Assembly (NCBI GenBank): GCA_004194705.1
Contig: SADC01001323.1
Coordinates: forward strand, 186,001 to 250,000
Direction: 5' to 3'
DNA length: 64,000 nt
DNA from: Ditylenchus dipsaci
Taxonomy: Eukaryota; Nematoda; Chromadorea; Rhabditida; Anguinidae
The stretch's first letter is position 1; each line of letters opens with the position of its first letter. Shown here in pieces: positions 11,683 through 22,140 of the stretch. Below the pieces are notes generated by a model. That model worked only from the letters and a program-made list of their open reading frames with translations. It was not told the DNA's origin and searched no databases. A program made the position numbers and the translations under genes.

Positions 11683-12624
11683 AACATTTGTTAGTATAGC
11701 TTTTAAAAATTTGAGAGTAGAGAAAATACGCCTGGGTTTACGCGATAAAATATTGTTATTTGTTATGGTACTTCACTTTTTATGTCTTTGATTCGCGCCT
11801 TTTTTAATTTTTTTTTCTAATTTGTGACACACATAGCCTACCCTGTGCCTAATGGGTAAAGATGGTTTTTCGATATTAAGAGGTCTTTAAAATTGAATGG
11901 GGTCCGAAGTCTTTGCATAATCTTTTGCAATTCAAAAAAATTACACTTTTTAGTCAAGAGATAGATAATTGCTCCTATCACCCACTTTCTCCCATAAAAA
12001 CTGCGGCCTTGCCATAAAAGCAACAAGTTAAAAAGTCTAATAGGAATGGACCCTCGGGGTAACAATTAGCTAATGGATACTTTCTAGTAAAAGATAAAGA
12101 AATATTGGCAAAAAATAAGATGAGTATCAGAAGAGGAAGAAGACCAGCAATATTTATGTCTTTTTGCCGACCTACTACCTTGGTGTAATTACATGCCCTG
12201 GCTAAAACCAATTCATATGGCTACACTCATTTATCACGCAGACACACACATGTTTTCCTCCTGGACTCAAGTAATAATACTAGGTTGGTTTGTTTTGAAG
12301 GCATTCTTCCTACCTATTTTATAAATAACCATCTTCTTATTGGAAAATAAATTTTCCACAGCCTATTTTTTATGTTTTCGATTTAGCACTTATTTTTACA
12401 AAATTTTCTACATGGTGCTTCAAAAAAGACCGACGTCATTTTTTTCAACTTGTCAGAGGCCTTTGCCCATCGTTGTAATCTCGAAATTTTCTGTTTGTAT
12501 TGTTCTATCTTTGCAGTAAAAAGGGTAAGGAGATAAATTTGCAATTGACATAAATGAATTTCGAAAAAGAACTCGCATCTTCGAAAGAAAAGAAAAGAAC
12601 AGTCCCTGAATGATCACATTATAG
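11683..12624. other. AT-rich spacer between piggyBac 1 and the pogo-like block
   Basis: No gene, tRNA-like or inverted-repeat feature recognised. Confidence 0.5.
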
Positions 12625-12883
12625 TACAGTCGGACCTCGCTATAGTGCGACCCCACTATAGTGCGACTTCCACTATAGTGCGAGTTCAGGACCAGTTTGT
12701 TGGTTTTGCCCAAATAAGGCTGACTAGACTCCAATATAGTGCGACCCCACTATAGTGCGACTTCCACTATAGTGCGAACCTGACGCGGTCCCGACAAATA
12801 AAACGACCCTCGATATAGTGCGATTCAAAATCAATTATTGGTACAGTCGCAAACAACTACTAAGATACTCATTCTTCTTTTAG

Positions 12884-13598
12884 GGCTAGGGGAAGATTGC
12901 CAAAAACGAAAATTGCCAAACGTATGTTTTGCCAAAACGAAAATTGCCAAAACGAAGATTGCCAAAACGAAAATTGCCAAAACGAAAATTGCCAAAACGA
13001 AAATTGCCAAAACGAAAATTGCCAAAAACGAAAATTGCCAAAAACGAAAATTGCCAAAACGAAAATTGCCAAAACGAAAATTGCCAAACGAAAATTGCCA
13101 AAACGAAAATTGCCAAAAACGAAAATTGCCAAAAACGAAAATTGCCAAAACGAAAATTGCCAAAAACGAAAATTGCCAAAAACGAAAATTGCCAAAAACG
13201 AAAATTGCCAAAAACGAAAATTGCCAAAACGAAAATTGCCAAAACGAAAATTGCCAAAAACGAAAATTGCCAAAACGAAAATTGCCAAAACGACATTTGT
13301 CTTGACTCTGAGGTGTCACTATATTGTAGGAGTCACTATATCTAGGTTTGACTTAAGTCATTTTTAGACGAATAGATAAATGAAGGGTACGTTATGTGGA
13401 ACTGAGTGGTATATGTTCGTATTCACTAAGCTCTCATTTGTCATGGCAATTTTCGTTTTTGGCAATTTTCGTTTTGGCAATCTTCGTTTTGGCAATTTTC
13501 GTTTTGGCAATCGTCGTTTTGGCAATTTTCGTTTGGCAATCATCGTTTTGGCAATTTTCGTTTTGGCAATTTTCGTTTTTGGCAATCTTCCCCTAGCC
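12884..13598. mobile_element. MULE-like element made of the word GCCAAAACGAAAATT
   Basis: Perfect 8-bp duplication TCTTTTAG at 12876-12883 and 13599-13606. Ends GGCTAGGGGAAGATTGCC and its exact complement. The left end continues as about 25 tandem copies of a 15-17 bp word, GCCAAAACGAAAATT (12897-13290); the right end carries about nine copies in inverted orientation (13444-13590). The spacer is about 150 bp of unrelated DNA. Long ORFs on both strands here encode only NENCQKRKLPK-type repeats and are not genes. A diverged relative with the same GGCTAGG end is at 18097-18391. Confidence 0.8.
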
Positions 13599-13796
13599 TC
13601 TTTTAGTCTCTGACGTGTAACGCCATCGTAATTTTCATTATTTTAGTTATTTTGCAATGAGCACTCCTAACAAAAGTCGCGCTTCTTCACAGTCCTTTGA
13701 TTGTTTATTGTTCATTTTGTTAATTTGTTCTTGTTATGGTTGTTTTACGAATGAAACTTTGATTTAATGCAGCGTTTGAATGATAAGCTCGATATA

Positions 13797-13973
13797 CAGT
13801 GGAATCTCCCATTAAAATACCCCCCAATTAACATAAATCTCTCATTAACATAACGCTATTGTCGTCCCTTTCAATTGATCTTCTATATAATTTACCCTCC
13901 CATTAACATAAACTTCCCATTAACATGATGGTTTGCCGGTCCCTTGGCGTTATGTTGATGGGAGATTTGACTG
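13797..13973. mobile_element. Pogo-like MITE (CATTAACATAA type)
   Basis: CAGTGGAATCTCCCATTAA left, complement ending GATGGGAGATTTGACTG right, TA on both sides. Contains repeats of CCCATTAACATAA. Nested in 12627-14085. Confidence 0.75.
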
Positions 13974-14159
13974 TAGTGCGAACATTGTTTTCAAATGGTT
14001 TGGAGACCCTCGATATAGTGCGACTCCCACTATAGTGCGAGTTTGGGCTGACCCCAAGGGGTCGCACTATAGCGAGGTTCGACTGTAGTATGTTTCGTTT
14101 TGCTTCTATTGTAAAAATTTGTCTAGAAAATAATTTAGGTTCGTAAAAAAATCACTGTA

Positions 14160-14601
14160 CAGTCGACACTCGATATAAGGACACTCGATATAAGGACAGA
14201 AGTTCGTCCCCGCCTCGGGTCAGACACTTTTTTTAGCCCGATTTTCGAAAATTTTCACCGGTTTTGTTTTGTCAGTCTGGTTCCAAATATCGCAAGGATT
14301 CCAATTTGCCGATCGTTTTTCAGAAATCCAGATTTTTTCTTCTAAAAAAGCAAAAACTCGATATAAGGACAGGGATTTTTGAAAAAGCCTGTGTTAAATC
14401 GAGTTTTTGCTTTTTTATAGGAAAAAATCTGGATTTCTGAAAAACAATCGGCAAAATCGGAATCCTTGCGATATTTGGAACCAAACTGTCAAAACAAAAC
14501 CGGTGAAAATTTTCGAAAATCGGGCTAAAAAAAGTGTCGGACCCAAGGCGGGAACGAACTTTTGCCGGTCCCCTGAGTGTCCTTATATCGAGAGTCGACT
14601 G
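14160..14601. mobile_element. Pogo-like palindrome (CGATATAAGGACA type)
   Basis: CAGTCGACACTCGATATAAG at left, complement ending TCGAGAGTCGACTG at right, TA flanks. A nearly complete 440-bp palindrome; the inner arms carry GTTCGTCCCCGCCTCGGGTC, AAAACCGGTGAAAATTTTCG and GCAAGGATTCC. The inner arms match those of 15885-16306 although the outer words differ. Confidence 0.82.
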
Positions 14602-14930
14602 TAGCTGAAATTTTGCCTGAATTTATGGCTGACACCCTCACAAATTTTTTCGGGTTTTATCTGTGCCAAAAGCCTTTGATAAATCATTCAGAAAAGATTT
14701 TAAAGTTTGAAATATTTGATAGAAACTATGGATATAATGACTTTTCTTTAAAAATAGTCAAATGTACTTTTTAGTTAACTTTCATTCCAATCCTTGTCTT
14801 AGCGCCAAAAGTAAGGGAGGGAGGTGAACCACGTTTTTGAGTTTTTTTAACTTAAAGTCAAAGAAAATTCTGGAGATTGAAAAATAGAAGGCCATGGAAT
14901 TCTATTAAAGAGAGTACGGTAAGTCTTTAA

Positions 14931-15162
14931 AAAGGCCATGCTCACGTTGGTCTGGTGGTCCCTGGGGAATTTGCAATTTTCCGCCTAATCATTGAACTTG
15001 TGTGCGGATTTTTCAACTTGGTTTCTAACAAAACAAGGCCTAGAATTTAATTTTAGATGTAGTTTTGTTAGAAACCAAGTTGAAAAATCCGCACACAAGT
15101 TCAATGATAAGGAAATTTTTTGAATTGGCGGGGGACCACCAGACCACCGTGAGCATGGTCTT
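14931..15162. mobile_element. Kolobok-like TTAA MITE
   Basis: TTAA at 14927-14930 and 15163-15166. Arms AAAGGCCATGCTCACG and GGTCTGGTGGTCCC with complements. The core CTAATCATTGAACTTGTG and CAACTTGGTTTCTAACAAAA is shared with 849-1082, 29926 and 56457. Confidence 0.78.
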
Positions 15163-15166
15163 TTAA

Positions 15167-15884
15167 AGAAGAAGAAGATTTCAGAGTTTGTCTACAAAAC
15201 CTTTGTTGATAAATTTTGTGACGCTCTTGATGATCTTGTCTATTCAATGCTTTTTCGCAAATTTTATTGGGTAAGTTGTTGCTGATCACCTGGCACTAAG
15301 TCTTGTGTCTTGATGTGCCAGTTAACTATATACATAGTTAACAACATCACAATGAGACCACAATAGGTAATCGGAGTAATAGTAGCAGTAAAGCAGCCAT
15401 TGCCTCCATCTACTGCTTCACACCATATAGACTTGCTGGGCTAAACAAACACAGTGGGCCTACAAGTGGACACACCAATTCTCCGCTTTATCTACCTTTT
15501 TGCAAAAAATATCAATTAAATTAGTAGAAAGTGTTTAAAAATAAAATTGAATAAAAAAATTGAATTAAAAACCACTAAATGTGTATAATTGGTTAGGTCG
15601 AAAAATTTCTTTAAAATTTTAAGTAAATATTTTTTATCATAACAAAGATTAACTTGGTTATTATTTAATTTTACAAAAACACGTTTTTTCTACACTTATT
15701 TAGTGCTGTCGGAAATAGCCTCAGTTATTCTTGGTTGATTATTGTTGATCGCAATTATGTTTGCTTATCCCTAGTTACCAGCTTACTTATTTTTAATAAA
15801 TGTTGTAAAATTTCGTCATTTTTAATAGCATTAAAAAATGTTGATTTTTAAAGTCGATTTTACGAATTTAGATTTTTTAATATA
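15167..15884. other. AT-rich spacer, no gene seen
   Basis: Includes GTTAACTATATACATAGTTAAC, a small palindrome at 15321-15342. Nothing else supported. Confidence 0.5.
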
Positions 15885-16306
15885 CAGTCAAACCTCTCTA
15901 CTATGGCACCCCCAAAAGTTCGTTCCCGCCTTGGGTCCGACACTTTTTTAACGAATTTTCAAAGTCTTTTATCCATTCTGTTTTGACAGTCTGGTCCCAA
16001 ATATCGTAAGGATTCCGATTTTGCCGATCGTTTTTCAGAATTATAAAAAAAATTCTTCTAAAAAGCCAAAACTTAGTTTAAAAACAGGAAAATTCAAAAA
16101 TTTCTGTTTTTAAACTGAGTTTTTGCTTTTTTAGAAGAATTTTCTTTATAATTCTGAAAAACGATCGGCAAAATCGGAATCCTTACGATATTTGGGATCA
16201 GACTGTCAAACAGAAATGGCAAAAGCCTTCAAAAATCGAGGTAAAAAAAGTGTCGGACCCAAGGCGGGAACGAACTTTTGGGGTGCCATAGTAGAGAGTT
16301 TGACTG
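15885..16306. mobile_element. Pogo-like palindrome (CTACTATGGCACCCCC type)
   Basis: CAGTCAAACCTCTCTACTAT left, complement ending AGAGAGTTTGACTG right, TA flanks. The 420-bp palindrome has inner arms with GTTCGTTCCCGCCTTGGGTC, ATATCGTAAGGATTCC and GCCGATCGTTTTTCAGAA: the same core as 14160-14601 under different termini. Confidence 0.82.
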
Positions 16307-16308
16307 TA

Positions 16309-18096
16309 ATCAAATTTTTAAATTTAAAGGGGTTTTGCATCTTTTGTGCTTTCAAAAGCCAAATTGGTAAATTACTGGTGGAACGAAAATTACCACGGGT
16401 TTGTATTTATAATCGTAAACTGTCAGTCAACCTAGATTTGCGGTCCGATAAACCGAACCAAAAACTGAACAAATGTTTGTTTGAGGTCTAAAATACCAAT
16501 ACGGGTTAACCGAGCCGACAGTTCTAGCCGAGAATTTATGCTTTTTCCGTTTTTGTTAATGCACTTTCAAAAAAAAAGCTCTCAAATTTTTTTAAAAGCC
16601 AGGAGGATGATCGCTGCAAATAGCTATAGTTGTAGGAAAAAAGCAATTTTCATAACTTTTTAGCTTTTTTATTGTTCAATATTTTTAAAGATAATTTTTT
16701 TACTCAAGGCAGTTTTTAGTCCATTAACCCACTTTTTCAAGCTTTTACTAATGAAATTTTTGAGATTTTTTTTAAATTTCAGCTTGTGGGTGTAGTCTGT
16801 TTCTTCTATTATGCACTTTTATACTAGCTTTTATTTTCACAAATAAAAAAAATGAACCAAAAAATTTCCCGATCTATTCAATTTCAACATTCATATTTTA
16901 GAGGCGATGCCATACTTGGCCAAAAAACAACCCACAAGTGTATTCATAGCCTTATGCATTACTAATTTTATCTAGTCTGTCTTACCTAATTCGCTTGTTT
17001 TTTCAAAACCTTTTTATATTATACAATCTCCAGAAGTTAAACAAATTTCCTATGTCTTTATTTTAATTATATTTTGGACAGTTTAACCAGATTGTGGCTT
17101 TTTCCAACACGGTAGCTAATCTATAAGCGTTTGTTTGTTATGTTTTTTTTTAATATTTCTATATTTACCAGGTATTGTTTTCGGCAGATTTTCGGTGTAA
17201 TAAGATTCTTCAATAATATTTTTGCAGCTAAGCTTGCTGAAAAATCCCAATTCATGAACCATAAATTCACTATTACTGCTACTTTTTATTAAGAAAATTT
17301 AAAAAAGCTGTAACTTTTGTACTTACATTATTTTTGAAAATAGACTTTTAAGCATGAGCAACATTAGATCATTTATTAGTAGAGTGGCCCCAGGAATTCG
17401 ACCAATTTAAAACTTTTTATTTTATTTCGACAAACGCTCATTTTCTTCGACTTGTCTTGAGCGGAAAGTAAATGTATATATGTATGTTCGAAAACAGGAT
17501 GTTTGCTTGTTACAACCTGCAGTTAGAACCAAGTTCGAACTTTGTCTGTCTAGAAGCCATCCAGAGACCAGGTCTATCCACCAGACCTACTAAATGAAAT
17601 TGCTAAATAAAATAACCGTTTCTCGAAATAAGATTTAAGAATTATGGCCGTTTAAAATAGGTCGAATTTGTTGTGTTAACCTAGTTCATAAAAAAAGTTT
17701 GCACAAATTTTCGACTTTTAAAATAAAAATAAAAACCAGCAAATGTCTACTAGCAAGTTAATTACTCTACTAGTCTATTGCGGTATTGCACTAATTGCTA
17801 TTTAATAACCTTTTTTAAAGGTTAATGAAGTGGTCTATGCTCTCTTGGCTTAGCTTGGGATGTAGTTATTTTGGTATTTTCGTCAAGCAGTCTACAAACA
17901 AATGAACTTTATAAAATGTTTCAAAAATCTAGCTTTCTTATTTCCTTACTGTCGAGCATCTGCATCTGAATTTTCAAACCTAGCTTAATAATAAAAAATA
18001 CTTATGGTTGTTGAATAATCAAAATTTTCAGTTAATCGAGCTTATAGTTGAATAGATAATTTTAATAAATCAAACACAACTGTTAATTCATAATTT
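16309..18096. other. 1.8-kb AT-rich region without recognised features
   Basis: No conserved coding segment, inverted-repeat element or tandem array could be supported on either strand. Confidence 0.5.
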
Positions 18097-18391
18097 GGCT
18101 AGGAGAGACTTGTCAAAAATGAAATTTGCGAAATACGAAAATTGCCGAAAGGAAATTTGCTAAAATGAAGATTGCCAAACGGAAATTGCCCAATTGAAAT
18201 TCGCCAAAACGCAATTCACCAAATCGACATTTCCTTAAATAAAATTTGCCAAACATGGATTTTACTTGAAATTTTTTTTCTCAATTCTAAATTTCTGCCC
18301 CATTTCTTTTAGGCAAAACCTGCTCATGGCAAATTTCGTTTTTGGCGAAATGTGTTTTGGCAATATTCGTTTTTGCCAAGTTTCCCTTAGC
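18097..18391. mobile_element. Diverged GGCTAGG MULE-like element
   Basis: The flank ATAATTT occurs on both sides (18090-18096; 18393-18399; 8 bp if a C is included). Ends GGCTAGGAGAGACTTG and the complement of GGCTAAGGGAAACTTGG. About ten degenerate copies of a word like GCCAAAACGAAATTT on the left (18113-18255) and three inverted copies on the right. Relative of 12884-13598 with mutated repeat units. Confidence 0.72.
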
Positions 18392-19235
18392 CATAATTTT
18401 ACTGTTTTGATTTTGAGAGCGAATAATACAGTAATCTATTTCTAGATTTGGAAACGCTGATTATAATTATGTCTTTTTTATTTCATGGCAAAGTAATCGA
18501 AAAAACAATTTTTTAAAATTTAATCATGAGTTGCCTTGTTGGTATTCACGTCATGTTTACCAGCCTCTTATTTACTTATAGTATTTACACCACCTTGCCT
18601 GTTTGCTTTTCAGCTTTAGCCACAAACAGCCACATGGCTAAGATTGTTAGAAAAAAATATGAACTGATAATACATAGATATCATAGATACCCCCAAAAGA
18701 TCAAAAAATTTAAATTTTTGAAAATTAATTTTTCGAGATAATAGTTGTTATAGAAACCTTTTTTGATTAAAAATCATTTCTTTTCTTTATTGTACGATTG
18801 TTTTTAAGGTTTTTAAATATATTTATGCCTAGATATAAAAATGCAAAATCTAAAAAAGACACCTACTTACACTCTTTTACTTTCGGAGCCAGGTCTTGTT
18901 GTTGTATCCGTTCATATAACTGTTTAAAAGAAATTTGTTACAGTACATAGGTTGTTGTGGATGAAGAACGCATAATAAAATAATTTTGACACAGAATTTC
19001 TGATTTTTTTTTTTGAAAAAATTTCGACCTTTTGGAGGGTTACCAAGTGCAATAGTTCCTTAATCTCGATTTAAGGCACACATGCGGTCCGCAAAATAAT
19101 GCCGTAAAATCGAGGATGCGAAGTCGAATTCCTGTCCTAAAATCAAGACTCTATTACATTTCAAACTTTTTATTAAACTTTTCCTGATAATTAGGGATGT
19201 CAGCATGGATGGCCGACCGAAAACTAATATCTCCC
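18392..19235. other. Spacer, nothing recognised
   Basis: AT-rich; a short methionine-initiated ORF at 18526-18738 has no recognisable similarity and no supporting splice or homology evidence. Confidence 0.45.
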
Positions 19236-19243
19236 AAACCATC

Positions 19244-21807
19244 CAGTGTTTTCAAAAATGGAATGGAAAATGGAATATTCCATATTCCATTATGGAAATG
19301 GAATGGAATTCCATTCCTCCTTCAAAATGGAATGGAATTTTTATTCCATTCCATTTCCGGGTCAAAATGGAATGGAATTTTCATTCCATTCCATTTTGTG
19401 TGGAATGGAATTCCATTCCATTTCCATAATGGAATATGGAATATTCCATTTTCCATTCCATTTTTAAAACAAAATAGAAAATTCTGCTTCAAATGTCCGA
19501 TGTTATCTATCCAGTATTTTTCATACATTTTCCTGCATATTTGAAGGACACAGCCACCCGGAAGTATAAATAAAGAGAATTTAGGTATCATTCAGAGGGC
19601 ATGGTTACTATTCTGGTACTACTTATCATATACCATACTCGCATATAATATCTGATACTTTATTCAATATCTTTCACAAAACTATTACAATGAACAACTA
19701 GTTGAGAATTTAAGAGCAAGAACTGTGTTTTGTTTCGGTGTGTTCTTGTAGCCAAGCCAGCTTGCGAGAAAATTCGCTCCACCGGTGCACTAGTTGCAGG
19801 AACTGTCAAGACTTCTAGCGCTAAGATTGCCACGACTCTTGCTTCCTGGAGATCGGGTTGTTAAAACCAATATAATAGAACAGGCAAAGATAGAATACCG
19901 ATTCGAGAAGACTTGTCCATTATTTCAGAGCATCGATTTTAGAATTTCCAAATGGGTTTGAACTTACCACACGGTTCATAATTTGCTGTAGCCAGTATCT
20001 TGCGCCTACTTGAGTCCCTTCTTTTTCCTTCCGTTTGTTGCTTTGCTCCATTCCTACTTCTCGAATAATATTGTCCAGAGTAGTATTCAACTGACACTCT
20101 TCTGCTGAGCTCAACTTCAAGAAATGTATCGATAACCGTAACTTGCGATGCCCATCTAGTAGCTGACGGTGACTTCAACGCTTTTGCTCCTGTGTTTCTA
20201 AGTTCCTAAAAAGTATTATGAATTACATTAAAATGCGGCACAAAAAGAAACCTCAATTGCAAGATGGGATTTCTTAAACTGTGCGATGAAACTGCACATA
20301 TTTTTATGAGCACTTGACTGCGAAATACTTTTCTTGAATATGGATGCAATAACCAATTGGATGCTGTGAGCAAAACAGGACACTCGTAATGGGAAAGCTG
20401 TTCTAAATATCTCAATGTGAAAATCACTGAAGACAAAAACAGAAGACGTACGTCACAGCAAGCTCAACACTATCATCAAAGAGACCCTCGTCAAACCAAA
20501 GCTTTCATCACGTTCCGTAGCGACCTGATTTTCTTCTTCTAGCCAAACAGAATCAACCGTTACTAAAAATTTCATCACAAGATAAATATATTCAGTCAAA
20601 GAAAAAGCAAACCCTCGATATCTTCTTTGAATGCGTTGACCATGTTGCTACCACCGTCAGTAATTACTTTATACACCTGCTTGAGCGACAGACCGTAACT
20701 TGCGAGAACCTGTTCAACTTCACAGCGTACCATGGCACCAGTATGTGATCCATTCAATTTGCTTAATCCAAGGAAGTAGCGCGTGAGAATCGAATTGGCA
20801 CAATAGTGAAGTGTCACCCCTTAAAAGAGCTGCTGGTTATTTGAAATTCAAAAAGCACCAAAAATGTAATATACCAAGGTATGAGTTCTGTAGTGCACTG
20901 TCGCACCAAATATCGCAGGTGATGGAACTTCTTTGTTGCATGCCTTTGAATTGTGAGCGCAATAGCTTTTTCGTGTGGTCAGCTTCATTCAAAACCAAAT
21001 TTTTTAGTGTGGCGAAGCTTGATGGAAACTTGACAGAGATGAAACATCATTGTTAAAATTACGCAAAAAAATTACCGGAAAGTTGGGATTGAGCTCATGA
21101 AATAGCTTACGAACCAAAGGATTCAAAAATCTATTTATTGAAATTGCTGGAATGGCCATGACTGCAGCTAAAGTCTTATGAATCTTAGAATTTCTGAAAA
21201 GCAACAATAACATATATAATCAGCAGAAAAACACACTTGTTGTTTGAATCGGCTTCTGTTGTGATACTTCTCTTCTTCTTTTCTCCAGATTTATGCTTTG
21301 ACTTCTGATGACGACTTATCGCTGTAGCATCCGGATTAGTGAAAACCTGTAGAAGAATGGATAGTCTAGATGAAGTGTGAGAAATTTTACCTTTGAGCAT
21401 TCCTTGCATTTCACAACTTTTTCGCCAAATTCATCTGTAAGCTCATCCACTGTAGTCCAGACATGAGATCGCTTCTTTGCTGAAATTTGACCAGGAGACA
21501 TTTGCGCACTCATTTTGAAAGCCTATAAAGAGCAGTAACAATTCACCAACCAATAAACAACTGCATATTGATTGAAAAAATAACACAGTTCCATTCCATT
21601 GAAAATGGAATGGAATATTCCATATTCCATTATGGAAATGGAATGGAATTCCATTCCACCTTCAAAATGGAATGGAATTTTTATTCCATTCCATTTTGAG
21701 CCAAAATGGAATGGAATAAAAATTCCATTCCATTTCGAGGGTGGAATGGAATGGAATCCATTTTTGCATAGAATATTCCATTTTCCATTCCATTTTTGAA
21801 AACACTG
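19244..21807 (-). mobile_element. hAT transposon, near full length, GGAATGGAATTCC subterminal repeats
   Basis: Perfect 8-bp duplication AAACCATC at 19236-19243 and 21808-21815. Ends CAGTGTTTTCAAAAATGG and its exact complement, a canonical hAT terminus. About 220 bp inside each end are built from the words TGGAATGGAA and TTCCATTCCA with the palindrome GGAATGGAATTCCATTCC. The minus strand carries a BED-finger hAT transposase (19660-21513). The intact TSD and matching ends suggest a fairly young insertion. Confidence 0.93.
19660..21513 (-). CDS. hAT transposase with BED zinc finger
   Basis: Transposase that excises and inserts hAT elements in the nucleus. The BED finger begins in the exon starting at 21513 ([20 protein letters not shown] with CKEC) and finishes after an intron near 21340 (ISRHQKSKH). 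The RNase-H-like catalytic domain shows [19 protein letters not shown] and [14 protein letters not shown] (20650-20800), typical of the second catalytic Asp region. [18 protein letters not shown] lies at 20110-20170. The C-terminal dimerisation block [19 protein letters not shown] is at 19730-19830, ending at a stop at 19660-19662. Several frame changes need introns or indels, so activity is uncertain. Confidence 0.85.
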
Positions 21808-21815
21808 AAACCATC

Positions 21816-22140
21816 CAACCGATATATTTTCTCTTTATTCAAATAATTAAAAAAAGATAAATAAATCGTTCGCTTAAAATTTTATATTAGAATATTTTCA
21901 ACAGTTTATTTTTTACATGCCGTGCAATTACAAACATAATTATCGGCCATTTTTTCTTAATTTTACAAAGTGTTTCTTTGGTTGAGTGCCAGAAAATCCG
22001 GTCTACTGCATTGTAATTGGTTTCTGACTAGATATAAGGCAGTTTTTAGGGCTTGTTTCTATTTGCCATGCTTTTGTTTCGACTGTTCAAACCATTTGAT
22101 CAACTGATTTGAAAAGAGTAGAAAAAACATAGTATTTTAG
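21816..22140. other. 5' region of the GPCR gene
   Basis: AT-rich upstream sequence; no convincing TATA box or repeat element identified. Confidence 0.4.

Larger units (their letters stand above)
12627..14085. mobile_element. Pogo/Tigger-like palindromic element (TATAGTGCGAC type) with two insertions
   Basis: CAGTCGGACCTCGCTATAGT on the left, complement ending GCGAGGTTCGACTG on the right, TA on both sides. Repeated sub-word CCACTATAGTGCGA (12645-12770, 14015-14060). Non-coding. Interrupted by the 12884-13598 element and by 13797-13973; without them only about 570 bp remain. Confidence 0.8.

Noticed and set aside
12897..13290. Regularly spaced repeats resembling a CRISPR array
   Set aside because: The 15-17 bp words are contiguous, without unique spacers, and are mirrored at the other end of the element. 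The setting is eukaryotic.
12831..13613. Several ORFs of 66-162 codons on both strands encoding NENCQKRKLPK or FGNFRFWQF repeats
   Set aside because: They are open only because a 15-16 bp word repeats without stop codons in any frame. They lie inside a TSD-bounded MULE-like element.
19197..19591. ORFs encoding WNGIPF/MEWN repeats near 19250 and 21600
   Set aside because: They translate the TGGAATGGAA subterminal repeats of the hAT transposon.
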